Part shown: in pieces, positions 34,067 through 41,183 of the stretch | How positions within the stretch are numbered: position 1 is the first letter of the stretch | Layout: each line of letters begins with the position of its first letter | From: Chthonomonadia bacterium | GTDB taxonomy: Bacteria; Armatimonadota; HRBIN16 | Assembly: GCA_013314755.1 (NCBI GenBank) | Contig: JABUFA010000007.1 | Span: 55,554 to 119,553 of the forward strand | Reading direction: 5' to 3' | Length of the DNA stretch: 64,000 bases | Notes under the pieces: model-generated | What the model was told of the DNA's origin: nothing | Databases searched by the model: none | Seen by the model: the letters and a program-made list of their open reading frames with translations, nothing else | Program-made: the position numbers and the translations under genes

Positions 34067-36841
34067 TTAAGAGCATCCCGAAGTTGCGCCGCAGTTCAAG
34101 CACTTGTAACATGCGCCATTACGCACCATGATGGAGCCACAGTCCGGGCAGGGCGGCGCATCCGCCTGGAACTGGAACACCATCTGCTCCGCTTCCCGGA
34201 GCGTTTTCGCCGGCTCGGTCGCTTTCTGGGATAGACCGGTATGGTTTTCAATGGAAGCCTGTTCGCCAGCGGGCTGCTGTTCGGGCGGTAGGAACTTGAG
34301 CGCGAGCCAGCGGAAGATGTAGTCCATAATGGACTTGGCAAAGCGTATCTGCGGGTTGTTGGTCACGCCCGACGGCTCGAAGCGCATGTGCGCGAACTTG
34401 TTCACCAGCGTCTCCAGCGGCACGCCATACTGCAGAGCAAGCGAGATGGCGGTAGCGAAGCTGTCCATCAGCCCCGATACCACCGAGCCTTCCTTACTCA
34501 TGGTGATGAAGATTTCGCCCGGCGTGCCATCGGGATACAGCCCAACGGTGATGTAGCCCTCGTGTCCGCCCACGCTGAACTTGTGGGTGATGCTCTGCCT
34601 CTCGTCGGGCAGTTTGCGTCGGACGGGGCGTGCCTCCTGCACGGGCTGTTTCTCCAGCTGCTCGCTGGTTTTCTTGGTGCTCAGCGGCTGGGTGCGCTTG
34701 GAGCCGTCGCGGTAGATGGCGATGGCTTTCACGCCCAGCTTCCACGCTTCAATGTACGCCTCCATGATGTCTTCCACGGTGGCGTCGTTGGGCATGTTCA
34801 CCGTTTTGGAAATGGCGCCCGACAGGAAGGGTTGAACCGCGCCCATCATCTTGATATGCCCCATGTAGTGGATACTGCGCTGACCGTTCGCCGGCTTGAA
34901 GGCACAGTCGAACACCGGCAGATGTTCAGGCTTCAGGTGGGGCGCGCCTTCAATGGTATCGGTGCGCTCGATGTAGCCCATGATGTCCTCAATCTGCTCC
35001 TGGGAGTAGCCGAGTCGCTGGAGCGCTTCGGGCACAGTGCGGTTGACAATCTTCATCATGCCGCCCCCCACCAGCGTCTTGTACTTCACCAGCGCGATGT
35101 CGGGTTCCACACCGGTGGTATCGCAGTCCATCATGAAGGCGATGGTTCCCGTGGGGGCAAGCACGGTAACCTGGGCGTTGCGATAGCCGTACTGCTCGCC
35201 GAGCGACAGGGCGTTATCCCAGCACTCAATTGCGGTGCGGAACATCTCGGGGGGCACGGTCTCCTTCGCCTCGATTTTGTCCACGTGCGCGCGATGCATC
35301 CGAATCACTTCCAGCATCGGCTCACGGTTGCGGGCATAGCCGGGGAACGGTCCACCGCAGTCTCGCGCGATAACGGCGGACTGGGCGTACGCCTCGCCGG
35401 TCATGATGGCGGTAATCACAGCGGCGTACGCGCGTCCGGCGTCGCTGTCGTAAGGCAGTCCGCGAGCCATCAGCAGGGCGCCCAGGTTGGCGTAGCCCAG
35501 CCCGAGCGGTCGGTAGTCGTGGCTGTTCTGGGTAATCCGGGGCGTGGGATACGCCGCGTTATCCACGATAATCTCCTGGGCGGTAATCATGATGCGCACC
35601 GCGTGGCGGAACGCCTCAATATCGAACTCGCCATCGGGCTTGCGGAACGCCATCAGGTTCAGGCTGGCGAGGTTGCACGAGGTGTCATCCAGGAAGACGA
35701 ACTCCGAACACGGGTTGCTGGCGTAGATGCGGTCGGTGTTCTTGCAGGTATGCCAGCGGTTGATGGTATCGTCGTACTGAAGCCCCGGGTCGCCGCAAAT
35801 CCATGTGGCTTCGGCGATTTCGCGCAGCAGCTCGCGCGCGTTGTAGGTGTCGGCGACTTCGCCGGTGGTGATGTACCGGGTCTGCCAGGGCAAGCCTTTG
35901 ATGGCGGCTTCCATGAAGGCATCGGACACACGCACCGAGTGGTTGGCGTTCTGGTAGGAGACGCTGTCGTATGCGCCGCCCGGTACGTTGAAGTTGCCGT
36001 CGTAGCCCGCCTCGATCAACGCCCATGCCTTCTTCTCCTCTTCTGCCTTACAGCGAATGAAGGGGAGGATATCGGGGTGGTCGGCGTTGAGGATGACCAT
36101 TTTAGCGGCCCGGCGCGTTTTGCCCCCGCTTTTAATCACGCCCGCGAAGGCGTCGAAGCCGCGCATAAAGGAGACGGGACCCGATGCGGTTCCGCCGCCC
36201 TGCAGGTGTTCGCGCGAGGAGCGCAGGCGCGAGAAGTTCGTTCCCGTGCCAGAGCCGTATTTGAACAGCATCCCTTCCGTCTTCACCAGGTCGAGGATGC
36301 TCTCCATGCTATCCTGAACGGAGTTGATGAAGCATGCACTGGCTTGTGGGCGTTCGCCCGGCACTCCGACGTTGAACCACACGGGGCTGTTGAAAGAAGC
36401 CTTCTGCATCACCAGCAAATGGATGAGTTCCTTATGAAAGGTATCCGCGTCCTCTTCGGTAGCGAAATAGCCATCTTTGCGTCCCCACGCGGCGATGGTG
36501 TCTGCCACGCGCGAGATAAGCTGCTTCACACTGCGCTCGCGCTGGGGACTGCCCAGCTGTCCGCGGAAATATTTGGAAGCCACCACGTTGGTTGCCAGCT
36601 GGCTCCAGAACTCAGGGACCTCCACGTCCTTCTGCTCGAAAATCACCTCGCCGCGCTCGCCGGTGATAGATGCGGTGCGCAGTTCCCAGCGGATTTCGTC
36701 AAAGGGATGTACGCCGGGGCGGGTAAAGTACCGCTGGAAGCGCAGACCGGGAGCGGTTTTCTGGCTGACCGCCACATCCCCAGCCGGCGGGGAGACCTCC
36801 TCAATAATCTCGATATCCAGGTGTTCCTTCGTCGGTTCCAT
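34067..36841 (-). CDS. nrdJ: Vitamin B12-dependent (class II) ribonucleoside-diphosphate reductase
   Basis: 924 residues. Class II reductase landmarks: FKYGSGTGTNFSRLRSSREH, ILNADHPDILPFIRCK, NPCSEFVFLDDTSCNLASLN and LAPTGTIAFMMDCDTTGVEP. The C-terminal zinc-ribbon-like tail (PCPDCGSIMVRNG, CYKCLNCG) is typical of the long NrdJ form and supplies redox cysteines. It reduces ribonucleotides to deoxyribonucleotides using adenosylcobalamin instead of an oxygen-dependent radical. It lies 23 bp after nrdR in one operon controlled by tandem NrdR boxes. The gene is full length. No other reductase class is in the window. Confidence 0.96.
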   Translation of the reverse strand: MEPTKEHLDIEIIEEVSPPAGDVAVSQKTAPGLRFQRYFTRPGVHPFDEIRWELRTASITGERGEVIFEQKDVEVPEFWSQLATNVVASKYFRGQLGSPQRERSVKQLISRVADTIAAWGRKDGYFATEEDADTFHKELIHLLVMQKASFNSPVWFNVGVPGERPQASACFINSVQDSMESILDLVKTEGMLFKYGSGTGTNFSRLRSSREHLQGGGTASGPVSFMRGFDAFAGVIKSGGKTRRAAKMVILNADHPDILPFIRCKAEEEKKAWALIEAGYDGNFNVPGGAYDSVSYQNANHSVRVSDAFMEAAIKGLPWQTRYITTGEVADTYNARELLREIAEATWICGDPGLQYDDTINRWHTCKNTDRIYASNPCSEFVFLDDTSCNLASLNLMAFRKPDGEFDIEAFRHAVRIMITAQEIIVDNAAYPTPRITQNSHDYRPLGLGYANLGALLMARGLPYDSDAGRAYAAVITAIMTGEAYAQSAVIARDCGGPFPGYARNREPMLEVIRMHRAHVDKIEAKETVPPEMFRTAIECWDNALSLGEQYGYRNAQVTVLAPTGTIAFMMDCDTTGVEPDIALVKYKTLVGGGMMKIVNRTVPEALQRLGYSQEQIEDIMGYIERTDTIEGAPHLKPEHLPVFDCAFKPANGQRSIHYMGHIKMMGAVQPFLSGAISKTVNMPNDATVEDIMEAYIEAWKLGVKAIAIYRDGSKRTQPLSTKKTSEQLEKQPVQEARPVRRKLPDERQSITHKFSVGGHEGYITVGLYPDGTPGEIFITMSKEGSVVSGLMDSFATAISLALQYGVPLETLVNKFAHMRFEPSGVTNNPQIRFAKSIMDYIFRWLALKFLPPEQQPAGEQASIENHTGLSQKATEPAKTLREAEQMVFQFQADAPPCPDCGSIMVRNGACYKCLNCGATSGCS

Positions 36842-36864
36842 AGATGACAGTGTCCTCCTCCTTT

Positions 36865-37329
36865 TTACTTCTGTCGTCTCTGGCGGGTGAGCATGTTCAC
36901 CAGCTCGCGGAACTGCGTGGCGTCTTCGAACTGGCGATACACGGAGGCGAAGCGCACATAGGCTACCTGGTCCAGCTGCTTCAATCGTTCCATCACCAGC
37001 TCCCCGATATCCGAGGATTTCACCTCCCGCTCCCCGCGATTGATGAGCACCTGCTCGATGTCGTTGGCGATCTCCTCGAGGGCATCGATAGAGATAGGGC
37101 GCTTCTCGCAGGCGACCTGCATCCCGCGAAGTATCTTGTTGCGGTCGAACGGCTCGCGTCGCCCGTCGTTTTTCACCACCATCAGTTTCAGCTCTTCAAT
37201 CTCTTCGAAGGTGGTGAAGCGTCGACCGCACGCCAGGCATTCTCGCCTTCGTTTTATCGCCTCACCATCGCGGATCGGGCGCGAGTCCAGCACCCTGTCC
37301 TCGGGATGACCGCAGTACGGGCATTTCAC
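36865..37329 (-). CDS. nrdR: Transcriptional repressor NrdR
   Basis: 154 residues from GTG 37329 (the VKCPYCGHPEDRVLDSRP start). An upstream ATG at 37398 would place a non-conserved 23-residue tail on the protein and overlap the promoter region. The zinc ribbon is CPYCG..CLACGRRF, then the ATP-cone domain starts near KLMVVKNDGRREPFDRNKIL. NrdR senses ATP/dATP and represses ribonucleotide reductase genes by binding paired NrdR boxes. It is the first gene of the nrdR-nrdJ operon, with two such boxes just upstream, so autoregulation is expected. Confidence 0.95.
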   Translation of the reverse strand: MKCPYCGHPEDRVLDSRPIRDGEAIKRRRECLACGRRFTTFEEIEELKLMVVKNDGRREPFDRNKILRGMQVACEKRPISIDALEEIANDIEQVLINRGEREVKSSDIGELVMERLKQLDQVAYVRFASVYRQFEDATQFRELVNMLTRQRRQK

Positions 37330-37361
37330 TTTGTCATTCCCCCTTGCCGGCAATGGGGTAT

Positions 37362-37377
37362 TTCCCAGATATTGGGC
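37362..37377 (-). promoter_or_regulatory. NrdR box 2 (downstream box)
   Basis: GCCCAATATCTGGGAA on the minus strand. The core CAATATCTGG fits the NrdR consensus CWATATWTWG except for one or two bases. It lies 15 bp downstream of box 1, the spacing known for cooperative NrdR binding. Confidence 0.7.
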
Positions 37378-37384
37378 ATGTTCA

Positions 37385-37414
37385 TTTATATCACACAAGA
37401 TATAGGGGTGTCAA
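37385..37414 (-). promoter_or_regulatory. nrdR-nrdJ promoter
   Basis: TTGACA (37409-37414), 18-bp spacer and TATAAA (37385-37390) on the minus strand. NrdR box 1 lies in the spacer between them. Confidence 0.8.
37393..37408 (-). promoter_or_regulatory. NrdR box 1
   Basis: CCCCTATATCTTGTGT on the minus strand matches 13 of 16 positions of the NrdR consensus acaCwAtATaTwGtgt. It sits between the -35 and -10 elements, a position suited to repression. Confidence 0.8.
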
Positions 37415-37507
37415 GAGTTTTGATGCCTCATCCGAAGATTTTTATGAAAAATCGGAGGGAGCGAGCGGCATGGCAGGGGGTAAGAAAAAGATTCCTGCCC
37501 ACGCCCC

Positions 37508-37536
37508 TTGACAAACGCGATATCTTCTGGTAAATT
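37508..37536 (+). promoter_or_regulatory. Promoter of tRNA-Asn
   Basis: TTGACA (37508-37513), 17-bp spacer, TAAATT (37531-37536); 14 bp before the tRNA. Confidence 0.7.
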
Positions 37537-37550
37537 ATTACGCGCGAGGT

Positions 37551-37623
37551 TCCCCGGTAGCTCAGTCGGCAGAGCGGGTGGCTGTTAACCACTAGGTCGC
37601 AGGTTCGAGTCCTGCCCGGGGAG
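37551..37623 (+). tRNA. tRNA-Asn (anticodon GTT)
   Basis: The cloverleaf is complete. The acceptor stem TCCCCGG pairs with CCGGGGA, the anticodon GTT is at 37584-37586, the T arm contains GGTTCGAGTCC, and the discriminator is G at 37623. CCA (37624-37626) is encoded. Confidence 0.97.
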
Positions 37624-37626
37624 CCA

Positions 37627-37809
37627 TATTATTTTGTCCACAGAGCGACCTCGCTGGGGCATCTCCCATACGCTTGACAAACGTTCCGCCTTCTGATAAC
37701 TTGCTACTTGCATGGACATGTGGATATTCGTCCCTCCGAGCAGGCGAAGGATATAATGCTTCACTACCGCTTGACGTAACTGTATGCTGAAACAGGCAAG
37801 AGGTAACAG
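37627..37809. other. Gap between tRNA-Asn and the nucleotidyltransferase gene
   Basis: No gene was recognised. A promoter-like TTGACA at 37674-37679 is followed by sequence (AAACG..CTTCTG.TAA) resembling that after the tRNA-Asn -35 box at 37508. A TATAAT lies near 37752. Confidence 0.5.
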
Positions 37810-38154
37810 GTGAAAAGGCGCAGGCTTCCGCAAAATGTACGCCTCGCACTGTTAGAGTTAAAACGGGCGCTTGTCCAGATGTATGGCGAGCGGCTGGAGG
37901 GGATATATCTCTATGGTTCGTACGCAAGGGGCGATTTTACCCAGGATTCAGACGTAGATGTGCTAGTTGTTTTCAGGGACGCAGTCAAGCCGGGCGCCGA
38001 GATTACAAACATCAGCCCACTCGTCTCCGACATCTGCTTGCGTTATGATGTTCTCTTCTCGATATTTCCTGTTTCGGCGGAGCAATTTGCAACTCGTCAG
38101 TCGCCTTTCATGCTTAATGTCCGCCGGGAGGTCGTAGAGGTTTGCTGTGAATAA
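37810..38154 (+). CDS. Minimal nucleotidyltransferase (MNT-like)
   Basis: 114 residues from GTG 37810, with AGAGGT five bases upstream. The core motif of the NTP-transferase superfamily is intact: GSYARGDFTQDSDVDVLVVF, where Gly-Ser and the paired Asp residues bind nucleotide and metal, and a third acidic residue may lie near YDVLFSIF. MNT proteins usually pair with a HEPN ribonuclease in a toxin-antitoxin module and adenylylate it. No HEPN gene follows: a 13-codon frame (VNKLLLIQHQAKG) overlaps the stop and ends before the methyltransferase. Its role is therefore unclear; it may be a solitary or degraded module. Confidence 0.8.
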   Translation: MKRRRLPQNVRLALLELKRALVQMYGERLEGIYLYGSYARGDFTQDSDVDVLVVFRDAVKPGAEITNISPLVSDICLRYDVLFSIFPVSAEQFATRQSPFMLNVRREVVEVCCE

Positions 38155-38191
38155 ACTGCTGTTGATTCAGCACCAAGCGAAGGGGTAGGGC

Positions 38192-39091
38192 ATGGAAAAG
38201 GTCGCAAGAGTGAACGACACAGGGGCGATAGCCGGACTTTCCCAATCCGAGCCGATAAAGTCCCTTGCCGATTGTGACCAGAGGCAGGTCTATACCATAG
38301 AGGAGGTGTTGAACAGCGTCATCCAGGGCGACGCGCTGAAGGTGTTGAAGAAACTGCCCGAAGAAACGTTTGATATGGTATTCATTGACCCACCGTACTT
38401 TCTGCAGCTGCCCAGCCGGTCGCTCAAAAGATGGACGGTTAAAACGGTTGTAGAGGGTGTTGACGACGAGTGGGACAAGTTTCCCTCTTTTGAGGCATAC
38501 GACAGGTTTATCGGCGAACTGCTGACGCAGGTAAAACGGGTGATGAAACCCAATGCGACTATCTGGGTGATAGCGACCTACCACAGCATCTTCAGGATAG
38601 GCAAGATCCTGCAGGACCTCGGATACTGGATATTAAACGACGTGGTCTGGGTCAAAACGAACCCGATGCCCAACTGGTTGAGCGTTCGATTCACCAACGC
38701 GACCGAAACGCTGATATGGGCTGTGAAGGACAGATCTGCTAAGGGATATGTTTTCAACAAGGAGCAGGCAAGGCAGTTCGGGATTGGTAAGGTGGGCGCG
38801 AACGTGTGGATGCTACCGGTGTGCAACGGCGGGGAGCGGCTGAGGGATGAGATGGGCAGGAAGGTACATTCCACCCAGAAGCCGGTTGAGCTGTTGAAAC
38901 GAGTCATACTGACCTCTACCCATGAAGGCGCGTTAATCCTTGACCCCTTTGCCGGTGTCGGAACAACGGGATATGTTGCCAGAGCGCTGAACAGGAACTT
39001 TGTGATGATTGAGATAAACCCCAGGTATGTGGAGTGGACCGTGAAGAGGTTCGGTCAATCGCTGGTCATCGGAGCCACCGAGAGCGAGTAG
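38192..39091 (+). CDS. Adenine-N6 DNA methyltransferase, CcrM/HinfI type
   Basis: 299 residues. The catalytic motif DPPY begins at residue 66 (IDPPYFLQL) and the SAM motif DPFAGVGTT at 251, the beta-class order. The stretch between them is very close to CcrM/M.HinfI: EGVDDEWDKFPSFEAYDRF, WVIATYHSIFRIGKILQDLG, LNDVVWVKTNPMPN and RFTNATETLIWA. These enzymes methylate adenine in GANTC. No restriction endonuclease gene is adjacent, so it is a solitary methyltransferase, as CcrM is in alphaproteobacteria. The CcrM C-terminal extension is absent (CcrM is about 358 residues), which makes it closer in size to simple restriction-type enzymes. Specificity is inferred from similarity only. Confidence 0.88.
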   Translation: MEKVARVNDTGAIAGLSQSEPIKSLADCDQRQVYTIEEVLNSVIQGDALKVLKKLPEETFDMVFIDPPYFLQLPSRSLKRWTVKTVVEGVDDEWDKFPSFEAYDRFIGELLTQVKRVMKPNATIWVIATYHSIFRIGKILQDLGYWILNDVVWVKTNPMPNWLSVRFTNATETLIWAVKDRSAKGYVFNKEQARQFGIGKVGANVWMLPVCNGGERLRDEMGRKVHSTQKPVELLKRVILTSTHEGALILDPFAGVGTTGYVARALNRNFVMIEINPRYVEWTVKRFGQSLVIGATESE

Positions 39092-39120
39092 GCGGTTCAG
39101 ATGGAAGAGGGAGGCAAAAG

Positions 39121-39312
39121 ATGGAGAAGCATTATTTCACGGTGATTCTGGAGCGGGAAGAGGACGGTGGCTATCATGCCTTCTACCCTGCGCTGAAAGG
39201 TTGCCACACGCAGGGAGACACCTTAGAAGAGGCTTTAGCGAATATCAGGGAGGCGATGGAGGCGTATCTGGAGAGCCTGCGGGCGCATGGGGAAACCGTG
39301 CCTGCCCTCTGA
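39121..39312 (+). CDS. HicB-like antitoxin-type protein
   Basis: 63 residues from ATG 39121, with GGGAGG upstream; a longer frame from 39034 would overlap the methyltransferase gene. The pattern YFTVILEREEDGGYHAFYPALKGCHTQGDTLEEALANIREAM is the HicB fold: a partly degraded RNase H-like domain that neutralises HicA. No HicA gene (about 60-80 codons with a double-stranded-RNA-binding-like fold) is seen on either side. It lacks the C-terminal DNA-binding domain of full-length HicB. A GC-rich hairpin follows. Confidence 0.8.
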   Translation: MEKHYFTVILEREEDGGYHAFYPALKGCHTQGDTLEEALANIREAMEAYLESLRAHGETVPAL

Positions 39313-39347
39313 GGAAGTATTTATAAAGCCATAAACTGTGTTAATCC

Positions 39348-39372
39348 GGGCGCAGGCGTCCCGCCTGCGCCC
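39348..39372. terminator. GC-rich hairpin between convergent genes
   Basis: Perfect 10-bp stem GGGCGCAGGC / GCCTGCGCCC with loop GTCCC, no T-run. It has the same design as the hairpin at 10349 and the palindrome at 33574. Confidence 0.6.
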
Positions 39373-39377
39373 TGACC

Positions 39378-41012
39378 TTACTTCAGCGGGAACGCCAGCA
39401 CCTTGCCGTTCGCTGAGGCTGCCACGATGACGTCGCTTTCGGATAGCCCCGAAATGCTGGGCGAGCGCACAAACGATTCGCCGTTGTTCGTGCCGTCGTA
39501 CAGGTAGAACTCCTGCGGGTTGTCGGCGTTGATGGCGTAGAACTTGCCGGTGTCGCTGCCGATGTAGATGTAGGGCGTGTTGCTGCCGCTCTTGCGCACC
39601 ACAATCGGCATCCCTAAGAACCTGCCGGCATCGCGAGGCTGGATGGGATAGCCGCTCTTTGCGGTGCCGTCGTCGGCTTTGACCGCGTGAATCTTGCCAT
39701 CCACGGTGCCGAAATACACCACCTTCGCCACCCAGTCGAAGAACGGGCTACCTACAATCGCGGATCCGGCATCGTAGACCCAGCGAACATGCGGCACACT
39801 GGGGTCAGGGGTGGCGTTCATGGCGTAGAACAGCCCGTTCTGCCCGCCGATGAACAGTGTGTTGGTGCGGATATCAATCCATGGCGAGCTGGTTACAGGC
39901 TGACCGGGTGACACCATCTCCATCCACACGCCCTGCAGGTCACTGGAGCGGAAGCACACCACGAACCCATCGCCTGTGCCTGCCCACAGGTGCGTGGTTC
40001 CGGGCGCGGAGGGTGTGGATGAAAACTGAGTGCCCCACTGGTTAGACACCGCAATCAACATGCCGTTGGCGTCAAACGCGCGAATGCGCCCGTCCTGCGC
40101 GGGTACGAACAGAATGCCGTTCTGCACCACCGGTGACGCCACGATGCTTACCCCGCTGGCAACGGTTCGCGTGCCTTGTACGGAGCCAGAGCCGGCGTCC
40201 ACCAGCTGCACTCGCCCGTCCGCCGTGGGCACGAACAGCATACTGCCCATCGCGGAGATGCGTCCCGTCATGCCCGCGCCGATGTTGACCGGTGTGCTCC
40301 ATACCTGAGTGCCCGCGCTCTGACCACTGACCGAGAAGGCGTAAAGCTGCCCGGTGCTGGAGCCGATAAACGCTTTGCCGCCGGTGATGGTCACGTCACC
40401 CTGAACACCGCCCGGCACGGTTGCAGTCCAGAGGGGAGTGAACGGGTTCACCACGTCTGCGGACACGCTGTTGAGGGCAAATCGCTGGTTATCAAAGTTG
40501 GATGTGACGCGGAAGGGCAGATTTTGCACGCTGCTTCCCGTAACCGGGTCGGGTGGGGCAGTGACGGTGACGAAAATCTTGTACTCCTCGCCCATCCGAA
40601 GGGTTGGCGTGCGGCTGATGGTGGTGTTTTCATTGGCGTCACGCTGACCGTTGCCGTTGGTGTCTTGCACGAACACCACAGACCACCCGGAGGGCAGAGT
40701 GTCGGTGCTCAGCTGATAGTAGTCATCGCCATTGCCCGTGTTCTTGACGGTAACAGGGAAATTGTAGGAAGTGCCGGGGTTCAACGTGGCGTTCTGCACT
40801 GCCAGTGTGACCTCAACACCTGCTACCTGGGCTACTGTCAGAGTCACGACGTTGGACACCGCGCTGTAGGAGTTGTTGGACGAGTCGAGATAGGTTGCGC
40901 TCGCCTGCAGAGAGATTTGTGTGCCTGCGGGCGTCATCTGGGCGAAAACATTTATGTTCAACGCGCAAGTGATGGCTATACAGAGCCACACCCAGCGATA
41001 AGTATTCCTCAT
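39378..41012 (-). CDS. PQQ-like beta-propeller exported protein
   Basis: 544 residues from ATG 41012, with AAGAGGAG upstream and a signal peptide (WVWLCIAITCALNINVFAQ). An in-frame ATG at 41159 lies in poorly conserved sequence. Residues about 30-210 are Ig-like and similar to the DUF11/NEW3 type (VTVKNTGNGDDYYQL). The rest is a propeller of PQQ-binding-like blades, for example GQLYAFSVSG, GRVQLVDAGSG, GRIRAFDANG, GLFYAMNATP, GKIHAVKADDG and GKFYAINADN. Such propellers often act in surface binding or in outer-membrane assembly (BamB-like) and are not necessarily quinoprotein enzymes; no catalytic residues were identified. Convergent with the HicB-like gene. Confidence 0.75.
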   Translation of the reverse strand: MRNTYRWVWLCIAITCALNINVFAQMTPAGTQISLQASATYLDSSNNSYSAVSNVVTLTVAQVAGVEVTLAVQNATLNPGTSYNFPVTVKNTGNGDDYYQLSTDTLPSGWSVVFVQDTNGNGQRDANENTTISRTPTLRMGEEYKIFVTVTAPPDPVTGSSVQNLPFRVTSNFDNQRFALNSVSADVVNPFTPLWTATVPGGVQGDVTITGGKAFIGSSTGQLYAFSVSGQSAGTQVWSTPVNIGAGMTGRISAMGSMLFVPTADGRVQLVDAGSGSVQGTRTVASGVSIVASPVVQNGILFVPAQDGRIRAFDANGMLIAVSNQWGTQFSSTPSAPGTTHLWAGTGDGFVVCFRSSDLQGVWMEMVSPGQPVTSSPWIDIRTNTLFIGGQNGLFYAMNATPDPSVPHVRWVYDAGSAIVGSPFFDWVAKVVYFGTVDGKIHAVKADDGTAKSGYPIQPRDAGRFLGMPIVVRKSGSNTPYIYIGSDTGKFYAINADNPQEFYLYDGTNNGESFVRSPSISGLSESDVIVAASANGKVLAFPLK

Positions 41013-41183
41013 AGACGGCTCCTCTTGTGCAGTGGTTCTCGATGGCATCGTTCCACACGCTGATAAAGGTAACGGCAGGTAACATTCAGGGGAAGGCGCG
41101 AAACCCGCACGAATGCTGATAGCAGGATTACGGGTATTGGGCGCGAATGGTGTGAACACAGGAAGTGTGTGGAGGGTGCAACG

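Noticed and set aside
34388..36847. 819-codon plus-strand frame antisense to nrdJ
   Set aside because: It is a shadow of nrdJ in the opposite strand; the translation shows no protein family.
37585..37833. Minus-strand frame ending GQDSNLRPSG
   Set aside because: It is the antisense reading of tRNA-Asn, a well-known artefact in gene calls.
38147..38188. 13-codon frame VNKLLLIQHQAKG after the nucleotidyltransferase
   Set aside because: Too short to call as a gene; mentioned only as a possible HEPN remnant.
39378..41012. PQQ-dependent dehydrogenase
   Set aside because: Propeller blades are present but the catalytic and PQQ/Ca2+-binding residues of quinoprotein dehydrogenases were not seen.
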